Source: UBA3855 sp964472035 (GTDB taxonomy: Bacteria; Bacillota; Clostridia; Oscillospirales; Ruminococcaceae). From it: a stretch of DNA of 15,557 nt. This document shows positions 6,970-14,243 of this stretch, piece after piece; the first letter of the stretch is position 1, and every line of letters begins with the position of its first letter. The stretch spans positions 1-15,557 of the forward strand of contig CAYYIT010000054.1 of the NCBI GenBank assembly GCA_964472035.1, given 5' to 3'. A model generated the notes under the pieces. That model did no database searches, was not told the origin of the DNA, and saw only the letters and a program-made list of their open reading frames with translations. Made by a program: the position numbers and the translations under genes.

Positions 6970-7986
6970 ATGTCCGTTACATTAAAAGATGTTGCAGCAC
7001 TTGCAGGGGTATCACCGTCCACTGCATCGAGAGTCTGCAAGAACCACCCGTCCATCAGCCGCGAAACCAAGGAAAAAGTCCGCAAGGCAATGGAACAGCT
7101 CGGCTATGAGCCGTCTGCACAGTCCGCCGGACCGGAAGCAGTCAGCCGCACCATCGGTATTATTCTGCCGCCGTCACCGAAGGAATCGTTTGAGAATTCC
7201 TTCCACCTTGAGGTGATCCGCGGCATCAGTCAGTTCTGCAATCAGCACGGCTACATCAATACCGTCATCACCGGACAGGATGAAGAGGAGATCCTGCTCG
7301 CGCTGACAAACATCGCCAAAAGCGGACAGATCGACGGCTATATTGTCACCTATTCCAAACAGGATGACCCGATTATTGACTATCTATACAGCGAGGGGCT
7401 TTTGTATGTTGTCATCGGCAAGGCGCATCGTTTTGCAAACCAGACGGTTTATGTGGACAATGACAATGTTCTCGCAGGACAGGAAGCCGCAGAGTACCTG
7501 CTTGCAAAGGGGCATACCAACATTGCGTATCTTGGCAGTGACGGCAATCTGATGTTTTCTGCCGACCGCAGAACGGGCTATCAGCTTGCTCTCCTGAACA
7601 GCGGCATTGCCGTTGATCCGGAAAACATTGTGGAGCTGCCGTTCATTCCGGAGGAGAACCTTGCATCGGTGCAGGCACTTCTCCAGAAAGAAGACCGCCC
7701 CACAGCGATCCTTGTCAGTGATGATCTGTTTGCCGTTGCGCTTGAGAGAGTCTGCATTGAAATGGGCATCCGGATACCGGAGGATCTGTCGATCATTTCC
7801 TTCAACAATTCTCTCTTTGCCCGCATCACATCACCGCCGCTGACTTCGATCGACATCAATTCCGTGCAGCTTGGCATTGAAGCGGCATCGCAGGTGATCA
7901 ATCACATTGAGAACCCGAATCTTCTCGCCACGAAGATCATCGTTCCGCATAAGCTGGTGGAACGCAATAGCTGCATCAACCGATAA
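6970..7986 (+). CDS. LacI/GalR-family transcriptional regulator, probable maltose repressor
   Basis: DNA-binding repressor of 338 residues. The N-terminal helix-turn-helix (about residues 3-24, TLKDVAALAGVSPSTASRV) and hinge are followed by a periplasmic-binding-protein-like effector domain with the expected elements (TIGIILP near residue 60, GYIVTYS, LLAKGHTNIAYLG, TAILVSDDLFAVA, LTSIDI) and the usual C-terminal LVERNSC. The reading frame is open upstream to an ATG at 6874, but the consensus promoter at 6905-6933 lies inside that extension, so the ATG at 6970 after GAGGGGGAG is the start. Divergent from the PTS operon, it most likely represses that operon (a MalR role) with a maltose- or glucose-derived ligand; the ligand is inference. 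Confidence 0.93.
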   Translation: MSVTLKDVAALAGVSPSTASRVCKNHPSISRETKEKVRKAMEQLGYEPSAQSAGPEAVSRTIGIILPPSPKESFENSFHLEVIRGISQFCNQHGYINTVITGQDEEEILLALTNIAKSGQIDGYIVTYSKQDDPIIDYLYSEGLLYVVIGKAHRFANQTVYVDNDNVLAGQEAAEYLLAKGHTNIAYLGSDGNLMFSADRRTGYQLALLNSGIAVDPENIVELPFIPEENLASVQALLQKEDRPTAILVSDDLFAVALERVCIEMGIRIPEDLSIISFNNSLFARITSPPLTSIDINSVQLGIEAASQVINHIENPNLLATKIIVPHKLVERNSCINR

Positions 7987-7992
7987 CAAAGC

Positions 7993-8022
7993 GGCTGTAC
8001 GGAGGTTTCCCTCCATACAGCC
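7993..8022. terminator. Bidirectional terminator between convergent lacI and glgP
   Basis: A 13-bp stem (GGCTGTACGGAGG at 7993-8005 with CCTCCATACAGCC at 8010-8022) has a 4-base loop. One position is C-A on the plus strand but G-U on the minus strand. It begins 7 bases after the lacI stop and is followed by TTACTTTT on the plus strand; on the minus strand it follows the glgP stop by 6 bases and is trailed by GCTTTGTTA, a weaker T-tract. It should serve both convergent genes. Confidence 0.85.
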
Positions 8023-8028
8023 TTACTT

Positions 8029-10281
8029 TTATAGTTTCCAGATATCCCTGTTATATTCCGCGATCGTCCGGTCAGAGGAGAAGTACCCTGCCTGTGCAAT
8101 GTTGACGAGCATCTTTTCTGCCCATGCCAAGCGATTTTCATAGTCTGCATAGGCGGATTCTCTCGCAGTTGCATAGCGGTCAAAATCGGGGAATGTCATG
8201 AACCAGTCCTTTGCGGTCAGCTCCTTGTAGAGCCGTTCCAGACGGACGCTGTCACCGATTTCTGCAAGTTCCGTACCTATGATGAAATCCACTGCTTTTT
8301 TGAGGGTCGGGTTTTCGGTGTAGTACTGCTTTGCATGGTAGCTGCCGTTCTTGTAGCGTTCCACGACGGTATCACTGTCATCGCCGAAGATATAGATGTT
8401 ATCATCGCCCACAAGTGCATGGATCTCCACATTGGCACCATCCTCCGTGCCGAGGGTCACTGCACCGTTCAGCATGAACTTCATATTACCCGTGCCGCTT
8501 GCTTCCTTCGAGGCGAGGGAGATCTGTTCCGAGATGTCACATGCCGGGATCAGCTTCTCCGCCAGCGCTACGTTGTAGTTTTCGACCATGACAACACGCA
8601 GATAGGGGCTTACCTCCGGATCGTTTGCGATCAGCTCCTGCAGACACAGAATCAGATGGATGATGTCCTGTGCGATGGTGTATGCCGGTGCTGCCTTTGC
8701 ACCGAAAAGAACGGTGACCGGCGTTCCCGGAGTCTTGCCGGACTTGATCTCCAGATATTTGCTGATGACATACAGCGCATTGAGCTGCTGGCGTTTGTAT
8801 TCATGCAGACGCTTCACCTGAATATCGAAGATGGAATCCGCATTGATGGAAATGCCCTGTGTTCTGGCAAGATACGCCGCAAGCTGATGCTTTTTCTCCT
8901 GCTTGACAGAGAGCAGCTGGTTCAGTACCGCTTCATCCTGACGGAATGCGAGCAGCTGTTTCAGTTCCTCCGCATTCTGTTTCCAGCCATCGCCGATCAG
9001 CTTCGTGATGAGAGCAGCCAGCTCCGGATTGCTGTGCATCAGCCATCTGCGGAACGTGATGCCGTTGGTCTTGTTATTGAATTTCTCAGGATAGAGCTTG
9101 TAGAAATGCCGCAGCTCCTCCTGTTTCAGAATCTCCGTGTGCAAGGAAGCCACGCCATTGACGCTGAAGCCGTAGTGAATGTCGATATGCGCCATGTGTA
9201 CACGCTCTTCCTTGTCGATGATATACACGGACGGATCATCAAATTTCCGGCGGATCTTGTTATCAAGCACCTCGATGATGGGCATGAGCTGCGGCACGAC
9301 CTGATTGAGCTGGGCGATCTTCCACTTTTCGAGTGCCTCTGCGAGAATCGTATGGTTCGTGTACGCGCAGGTGCGGCTGACGATGGAGATGGCATCATCC
9401 ATCGGAATGCCCCTTTCCATGAGCAGGCGGATGAGTTCCGGAATGACCATAGTCGGGTGGGTATCGTTGATCTGGATCACCGCATACTCCGGCAGATCAT
9501 AAAGATCGCAGCCGCGCGCGGTGCATTCATCCAGAATCAGCTGCGCGCCTGCGGATACCATGAAATACTGCTGGTAGATGCGCAGGAGTCGGCCGGCTTC
9601 ATCGCTGTCATCGGGATAGAGGAACAGCGTGAGATTCTTTGCGATTTCGGATTTATCAAAGTCGATGCCATCCTTTACGACGGATTCATCCACGCTCTCG
9701 ATATCGAAGAGACGCAGCTTATTGGTCACGCTGCCATAGCCCGTGACATGGATCTCGTAAAGCCGTGCGGTGACTTCCAGATCACGGAATTTCACGGGAT
9801 AGGTGAGATCCGTGCGGCGCAGCCAGCTGCGGTCATCCAGCCACGGATCGGGGATGGTCGTCTGTGCATTGTCCGCAAAGACCTGACGGAACAGCCCGAA
9901 GTGGTAATTCAGCCCGATGCCGTCGCCGTGCAGTCCAAGGGTCGCGATGGAATCGAGGAAGCAAGCCGCCAGTCGCCCGAGACCGCCGTTGCCGAGGGAC
10001 GGCTCGTGTTCGATCTCCTCGATGTCGCAGAGATCCTTTCCAGCAGCGGAGAGCTGCGTCTTCACATCCTCGTAGATGCCGAGATTGATGAGGTTGTTGG
10101 AAAGCAGCTTTCCAATCAGGAATTCTGCGGAAATATAATAGAGCTTCTTTTTGACGGAGGCATGGCATTTCTGCGATGCCATCGCATCGGTTTCCTTCAG
10201 CAGGGCAGCATAGATTTCTGCATTGCTGCATTCGCTGATGGATCTGCCGTATGCTGCAAGCAGTACTTCATTCAGATTCAT
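8029..10281 (-). CDS. glgP: Glycogen/maltodextrin phosphorylase (GT35)
   Basis: Cytoplasmic PLP enzyme that phosphorolyses alpha-1,4-glucans to glucose-1-phosphate. The 750-residue protein shows the family blocks KLYYISAEFLIGK (near residue 46), EPSLGNGGLGRLAACFLDS (near 93), INDTHPTMVIPELIRLL, VKRLHEYKRQQLN and the PLP motif GTGNMKFMLNGAVTLGTEDG, placing the cofactor lysine at residue 601. It is at the short end of the family, like other bacterial forms. The frame extends upstream to 10380, but the ATG at 10281 has AAGGAG 8 bases before it and begins where homologues begin. Storage glycogen and imported maltodextrins are both plausible substrates; next to a maltose locus with malQ and without a visible maltose phosphorylase, a maltodextrin role is likely. 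Confidence 0.95.
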   Translation of the reverse strand: MNLNEVLLAAYGRSISECSNAEIYAALLKETDAMASQKCHASVKKKLYYISAEFLIGKLLSNNLINLGIYEDVKTQLSAAGKDLCDIEEIEHEPSLGNGGLGRLAACFLDSIATLGLHGDGIGLNYHFGLFRQVFADNAQTTIPDPWLDDRSWLRRTDLTYPVKFRDLEVTARLYEIHVTGYGSVTNKLRLFDIESVDESVVKDGIDFDKSEIAKNLTLFLYPDDSDEAGRLLRIYQQYFMVSAGAQLILDECTARGCDLYDLPEYAVIQINDTHPTMVIPELIRLLMERGIPMDDAISIVSRTCAYTNHTILAEALEKWKIAQLNQVVPQLMPIIEVLDNKIRRKFDDPSVYIIDKEERVHMAHIDIHYGFSVNGVASLHTEILKQEELRHFYKLYPEKFNNKTNGITFRRWLMHSNPELAALITKLIGDGWKQNAEELKQLLAFRQDEAVLNQLLSVKQEKKHQLAAYLARTQGISINADSIFDIQVKRLHEYKRQQLNALYVISKYLEIKSGKTPGTPVTVLFGAKAAPAYTIAQDIIHLILCLQELIANDPEVSPYLRVVMVENYNVALAEKLIPACDISEQISLASKEASGTGNMKFMLNGAVTLGTEDGANVEIHALVGDDNIYIFGDDSDTVVERYKNGSYHAKQYYTENPTLKKAVDFIIGTELAEIGDSVRLERLYKELTAKDWFMTFPDFDRYATARESAYADYENRLAWAEKMLVNIAQAGYFSSDRTIAEYNRDIWKL

Positions 10282-10326
10282 ATCATTCTCTCCTTTGAAT
10301 GGATTTTGTATCACTGGTATGATCCT

Positions 10327-10335
10327 ATTGTACCA
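10327..10335 (-). promoter_or_regulatory. Extended -10 promoter candidate for glgP
   Basis: On the minus strand TGG followed by TACAAT (one mismatch from TATAAT) gives an extended -10 element about 45 bases before the glgP start. No good -35 is seen at standard spacing, which fits an extended -10 promoter or one needing an activator, possibly the divergent AraC protein. Confidence 0.45.
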
Positions 10336-10413
10336 TCTTTTTGGGACTATATCTTGCAGCATACGGCTTCGTTTTTGCACAATACTATCTTTTTTTGAAA
10401 GGGAGTGCTATTT

Positions 10414-11283
10414 TTGAACCTGACGAATTATGAGATCTATCACGAAGACAAAAGCCACACTTCTCCGGAATTCCCCTACAATACCTATCTGTGTTCCATT
10501 CCGTTGGATTTTTCTGCGGTGAATATGCATTGGCATGAGGAAGTGGAGATCATTGTGATCAAGAAGGGAACGGGCATCATTTCGGTTGATCTGACCGAAT
10601 ACGAAGTGCGGATGGGTGATATTGTATTTGTGATGTCCGGACAGCTTCACGCGATCCGGCAGCTGGGGGACAATGCGATGGAATACGAAAACATCCTGTT
10701 CAAGCCATCTCTCCTGCGTTCCGGCGGATGCGATCTTTGCTGGGAAAGCTTTTTGTCACCGCTGCTTTCTGCCAATGTCGATGCATCGGCTGTAGTCGGG
10801 CCGGAGCATGCGGGATATCGGGAAATTGCAGAAGCAATCGGACAGATCGACGGCCTTTGCGATACCAGATCATCAGGATACCAGCTTGCAGTGAAGGGGC
10901 ATCTGTATCTGCTGCTGTACCATCTGTATGCACAATGCAGCACCTCTGAAAGCAGACCGCCCCGAAAACAGCTGGAAAAACTCAAAACGATACTTTCCTA
11001 TGTTGAGTCGCATTATGCCGAACCGCTCACCATAGAGGAGATGGCAAATTTTTGCTTTTACAGCAAATCCTATTTTATGAAGTTCTTCAAGGAAAGCATG
11101 GGAATGGGATTCATCGCCTATCTCAATGATTTTCGTCTGGAGATCGCTGCACGGATGCTCCTCGCAGCCGACACAAATATTCTGGACATTGCTGCTGCAT
11201 GCGGTTTTGAGAATCTGTCATATTTCAACCGTTCTTTTAAGAAGAAGTATGGAGTGACACCCGGCAGATTCAGAAAAAAATGA
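10414..11283 (+). CDS. AraC-family transcriptional regulator with N-terminal cupin
   Basis: A 289-residue regulator. The N-terminal half is a cupin-like ligand domain marked by NMHWHEEVEIIVIKKG (about residues 37-52) and GDIVFVMSGQLHAI. The last 100 residues form the double helix-turn-helix DNA-binding domain (first helix pair around LTIEEMANFCFYSKSYFMKFFK, second around NILDIAAACGFENLSYFNRSFKKKYG, ending VTPGRFRKK). The start is most likely TTG at 10414, since AAAGGGAG lies 8 bases upstream; the in-frame GTG at 10405 overlaps that ribosome site. It is divergent from glgP with a 132-base gap, so control of glgP is possible. Its effector cannot be read from the sequence. Downstream, no terminator is visible before the truncated response-regulator fragment. 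Confidence 0.9.
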   Translation: MNLTNYEIYHEDKSHTSPEFPYNTYLCSIPLDFSAVNMHWHEEVEIIVIKKGTGIISVDLTEYEVRMGDIVFVMSGQLHAIRQLGDNAMEYENILFKPSLLRSGGCDLCWESFLSPLLSANVDASAVVGPEHAGYREIAEAIGQIDGLCDTRSSGYQLAVKGHLYLLLYHLYAQCSTSESRPPRKQLEKLKTILSYVESHYAEPLTIEEMANFCFYSKSYFMKFFKESMGMGFIAYLNDFRLEIAARMLLAADTNILDIAAACGFENLSYFNRSFKKKYGVTPGRFRKK

Positions 11284-11411
11284 TTGGATAACGGTTCGCA
11301 AAGACGCCAAAAATGAGTGCGGTTGATGTGATACGGATCCATGCCTGCACTGGTCAGGGCGTAGAGGACAAAATTCCGGATATAATCATCATCTTCGAGC
11401 ATATAGATCAT
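11284..11411 (-). pseudogene. 5' fragment of a PhoB/OmpR-type response regulator
   Basis: The frame starting at the ATG at 11411 begins like a receiver domain: hydrophobic strand, acidic cluster EDDD at residues 6-9, then IRNFVLYALTSAGM. Similarity to receiver domains is clear for about 25 residues and possible to about residue 39 (HFWRLCE); beyond that the frame is simply the antisense of the AraC gene, so the phosphoacceptor Asp and the whole DNA-binding domain are missing. The ATG overlaps the phoU stop (ATGA), the usual arrangement for a phosphate-responsive regulator downstream of phoU. The break lies between 11284 and about 11337. Whether the gene is really broken or the sequence is misjoined cannot be decided here. 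Confidence 0.7.
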
Positions 11412-12064
11412 GACTGTACCTCTGCATCATGATGGAATCCTGTGATGGAAAATTCCACCCATTCGGCAATATTGGTCGCATGGTCGCCGATGCGTTCGAG
11501 GTATTTGGCGATCATCAGAATGTCAATGCAGGCTTCTCCGTGCTCGGGCTGTTCTGCGATCAGTGTGATCAATTCCCGACGCACCTTGGAGAACAGTGCG
11601 TCCACCTTATCATCCGCCGCCATGACCGCTTGTGCAGCGGCAAGATCCTGATCGACAAAGGATTGCAGACTGCCCGTGACCATCGCAATGGCTTCGAGTG
11701 CCATTTCCTTGATGTGCACCTTGCCGAAAGCATGCTCACTTCCGACAAATCCCGTCATTTCGGCAATATCCGCTGCCTGATCGCCGATGCGTTCCATATC
11801 GCTGATCATCTTCAGTGCCGAGGACACCGTCCGCAGATCGGTGGCGACCGGCTGCTGCTGGAGCAGGAGCTTCATGCAGAGTGCTTCGATCTCCCGTTCC
11901 TTTTCGTCGATCGCTCGTTCTGCCGCAAATGCACTCTCCGCCATTTCTGCATCATTGTCGAGCAATGCCTTGACCGCACAGGTGATGGCATCCTCGCAGA
12001 GCGTACCCATTCTGATCATTTCCATATGCAGCATGGAAAGCATTTCATCAAAGTGTATTCTCAT
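11408..12064 (-). CDS. phoU: Phosphate-signalling protein PhoU
   Basis: Cytoplasmic helical protein of 218 residues that links the Pst transporter to the phosphate two-component system and limits phosphate uptake. The two tandem three-helix repeats carry the metal-binding signatures ERIGDQAADIAE (from residue 91) and ERIGDHATNIAEW (from residue 190). Length fits the family. GGGAGGG stands 4 bases before the ATG. It follows pstB with a 12-base gap and its stop overlaps the start of the truncated response regulator. Confidence 0.96.
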   Translation of the reverse strand: MRIHFDEMLSMLHMEMIRMGTLCEDAITCAVKALLDNDAEMAESAFAAERAIDEKEREIEALCMKLLLQQQPVATDLRTVSSALKMISDMERIGDQAADIAEMTGFVGSEHAFGKVHIKEMALEAIAMVTGSLQSFVDQDLAAAQAVMAADDKVDALFSKVRRELITLIAEQPEHGEACIDILMIAKYLERIGDHATNIAEWVEFSITGFHHDAEVQS

Positions 12065-12076
12065 AATACCCTCCCA

Positions 12077-12826
12077 TCATCCGAAACGTCCTGTAATGTA
12101 ATCCTCTGTTCTCTTATCCTTCGGCATCGAGAACAGCTCCTCCGTCTTTCCGCATTCCACCATATCGCCGAGCAGGAAAAATGCCGTTTGATCGGAAATT
12201 CTTGCCGCCTGCTGCATGTTGTGCGTCACCATGATGATGGTGTACTTCTTTTTCAGCGCAACTGCCAGATCCTCGATCTTGGAAGTCGAGATCGGATCGA
12301 GTGCGGAGGTCGGTTCGTCCATGAGAAGCACCTCCGGCTCGACGGCAAGTGCCCTTGTAATGCAGAGTCTCTGCTGCTGACCGCCGGAAAGTCCGAGTGC
12401 GCTTTTCTTCAGGCGATCCTTGACTTCATCCCAGATCGCCGCATCACGCAGGGATTTTTCCACGATCTTGTCAAGCTTCGATTTCGAACGGATACCGTGC
12501 GTTCTCGGCCCATAGGCGATATTGTCATAGACGCTCATGGGAAAGGGATTCGGCTTCTGGAAGACCATACCCACACGGCGGCGGAGGCGATTGATGTCCA
12601 TATCGCCGTAGATGTCCTCCCCGTCAAGAAGGATCTCACCCGTGATCCTGCATCCGGTAACCAGGTCGTTCATGCGGTTGAGGGACTTGAGCAGGGTGGA
12701 TTTGCCGCAGCCGGATGGCCCGATGAATGCGGTGATCTCGTTTGCGGCGAGGTGCAGGTCAATGCCCTTGAGCGCCTGAAAATCGCCGTACCAGAGCTTC
12801 ATATTGCGGATGGTGAATTTATCCAT
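12077..12826 (-). CDS. pstB: Phosphate ABC transporter ATP-binding protein
   Basis: ATPase subunit of the high-affinity phosphate importer PstSCAB, 249 residues, on the cytoplasmic face. Walker A GPSGCGKST (residues 36-44), Q-loop Gln90 in MVFQKPNPFP (the PstB-typical form), signature LSGGQQQR (146-153), Walker B VLLMDEPTSALDP (166-178) and H-loop His202 are all present. The ribosome site AAGGAG overlaps the stop codon of pstA, so translation is probably coupled. Intact. Confidence 0.97.
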   Translation of the reverse strand: MDKFTIRNMKLWYGDFQALKGIDLHLAANEITAFIGPSGCGKSTLLKSLNRMNDLVTGCRITGEILLDGEDIYGDMDINRLRRRVGMVFQKPNPFPMSVYDNIAYGPRTHGIRSKSKLDKIVEKSLRDAAIWDEVKDRLKKSALGLSGGQQQRLCITRALAVEPEVLLMDEPTSALDPISTSKIEDLAVALKKKYTIIMVTHNMQQAARISDQTAFFLLGDMVECGKTEELFSMPKDKRTEDYITGRFG

Positions 12827-12837
12827 GGTATTTCTCC

Positions 12838-13770
12838 TTATTCGTTTTTGCCAGCCAGTTTTTTTGCTGCAAAGCCCGATAATGCGTTGATGCCGACCAC
12901 AAGCACCAGCAGGATGACTGCCGCCGCGTGCGCCTGATCCGTGTAGAGTCCCTCGGACAGCAATGCATACATATGCACGGAAAGCGTTCTTGCGGAATCC
13001 GTCAGGCTGTCAGGGACAGCGGCAAATGTGCCTGCGGTGAAGATCAGTGCCGCGCTCTCGCCTACGATTCTGCCGATGGCAAGGATCACACCTGCCAGAA
13101 TGCCGGGGACGGCACTGGGAAGGACGATCGTGAATACGGTTCTCAGCCGTCCTGCGCCAAGTCCGAAGCTGCCCTCACGATAGGAATCCGGTACGGAAAG
13201 CAGCGCTTCTTCCGTTGTACGGATGATGAGGGGGAGGATCATGATCGCCAGTGTCACCGCTCCTGCGATCAGGGAATAGCCCATTCCCAGCGTGATGACA
13301 AAGAGCAGGTAACCGAACAGTCCGTAGACGATGGACGGAATGCCGGAAAGCGTTTCTGCCGTGATACGGATGAGTTTCACAAGTCTGCTGCCGCGCTTTG
13401 CATATTCCACCAGATAGATCGCTGCAAAGATGCCCACCGGAACGGCGAGGATCAGCGCCAGCACGGTCATGATCACGGTGTTGATGATCGCCGGTGTCAT
13501 GGAGACATTCTCACTGCTGTACTCCCATGCAAAAATGGAGGGACAGTATTCGATCAGTGCCGGAATGCCCTTGATGAGAATATAGCCGATGAGCAGGAGA
13601 AGCACGCCTGCGGAGATCACGACCGACAGAAGCATGAGGATTTTCAGAAGGAGGGACAGAGGTTGTGTTCTGTATTCACGGAGCTTCTGCTTCCTTGTAC
13701 GGATGTTGATCGCAGAGGATGCAGCTGTCTGTGCATTCTGCGGAAGTGTTGTTCGTTTGGCAAGTTCCAT
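12838..13770 (-). CDS. pstA: Phosphate ABC transporter permease PstA
   Basis: Inner-membrane permease subunit of the phosphate importer, 310 residues. After a basic cytoplasmic N-terminus (about 35 residues) come some six membrane segments, the first at about 43-67. The block LSGIPSIVYGLFG (141-153) and the cytoplasmic EAA loop DSYREGSFGLGAGRLRTV (195-212) with the following IGRIVGESAAL are typical of PstA. GAGGTG lies 4 bases before the ATG; the pstC stop is 8 bases upstream. Intact. Confidence 0.95.
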   Translation of the reverse strand: MELAKRTTLPQNAQTAASSAINIRTRKQKLREYRTQPLSLLLKILMLLSVVISAGVLLLLIGYILIKGIPALIEYCPSIFAWEYSSENVSMTPAIINTVIMTVLALILAVPVGIFAAIYLVEYAKRGSRLVKLIRITAETLSGIPSIVYGLFGYLLFVITLGMGYSLIAGAVTLAIMILPLIIRTTEEALLSVPDSYREGSFGLGAGRLRTVFTIVLPSAVPGILAGVILAIGRIVGESAALIFTAGTFAAVPDSLTDSARTLSVHMYALLSEGLYTDQAHAAAVILLVLVVGINALSGFAAKKLAGKNE

Positions 13771-13778
13771 AGGACACC

Positions 13779-14243
13779 TCAGTCTTTCGAGCGGTTTTTG
13801 ATCACAGAAAACAGCGTATTGATGAGCAGGATGAACACGAACAGCACCACTGCCGTTGCGATCAGGGCATCACGGTGGAGATCTGCCGCATAGCCCATTT
13901 CCAGTACGATATTTGCTGTCAGGGTACGGATGCCGGAGGTGATGCCATTGGGCAGCACGCTCTGGTTGCCGCAGACCATTACGACCGCCATGGTTTCCCC
14001 GATGGCTCTGCCGATGCCGAGGATCACACCCGCCATGATGCCGGTCTTTGCTGCCGGAAGCGTGGCAAAAAATACGCTGCGTTCCGCTGTTGCACCGAGC
14101 GCAAGAGAACCCTCATAATAGCTGTCGGGAACGGCACGGATCGCCGATTCCGCAACACCGATGATGGTCGGAAGGATCATCAAGCCAAGCAGCAGGGACG
14201 CCGTCAGCATACTCTTGCCGCTGCCGCCTGCGATATTCCGCAT
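13779..14243 (-). CDS. pstC: C-terminal half of phosphate ABC transporter permease PstC (5'-truncated)
   Basis: The 154 visible residues match the second half of PstC: the GGSGKSMLTAS stretch and LMILPTII, then the EAA loop DSYYEGSLALGATAERSV (40-57), LPAAKTGIMAGVILGIGRAIGETMAV, and a final membrane segment. Family members are about 300 residues, so roughly the first 140-150 residues, including the first membrane spans, are absent. The frame stays open only to about 14264 before a stop (TAA), and the added residues are not recognisable PstC. The ATG at 14243 has no ribosome site and corresponds to an internal family position. The fragment meets a truncated hydrolase gene head to head, marking a junction near 14241-14264. 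Confidence 0.85.
   Translation of the reverse strand: MRNIAGGSGKSMLTASLLLGLMILPTIIGVAESAIRAVPDSYYEGSLALGATAERSVFFATLPAAKTGIMAGVILGIGRAIGETMAVVMVCGNQSVLPNGITSGIRTLTANIVLEMGYAADLHRDALIATAVVLFVFILLINTLFSVIKNRSKD

Noticed and set aside
11118..11283. Treating the 97-codon frame from 11411 as a complete small protein
   Set aside because: Everything before 11284 is the exact antisense of the AraC DNA-binding domain; only the first 25-40 residues resemble a receiver domain.
14161..14241. N-terminal extension of the hydrolase frame to 14161
   Set aside because: These codons are the antisense of pstC, lack a ribosome site and carry no hydrolase motif or signal peptide.
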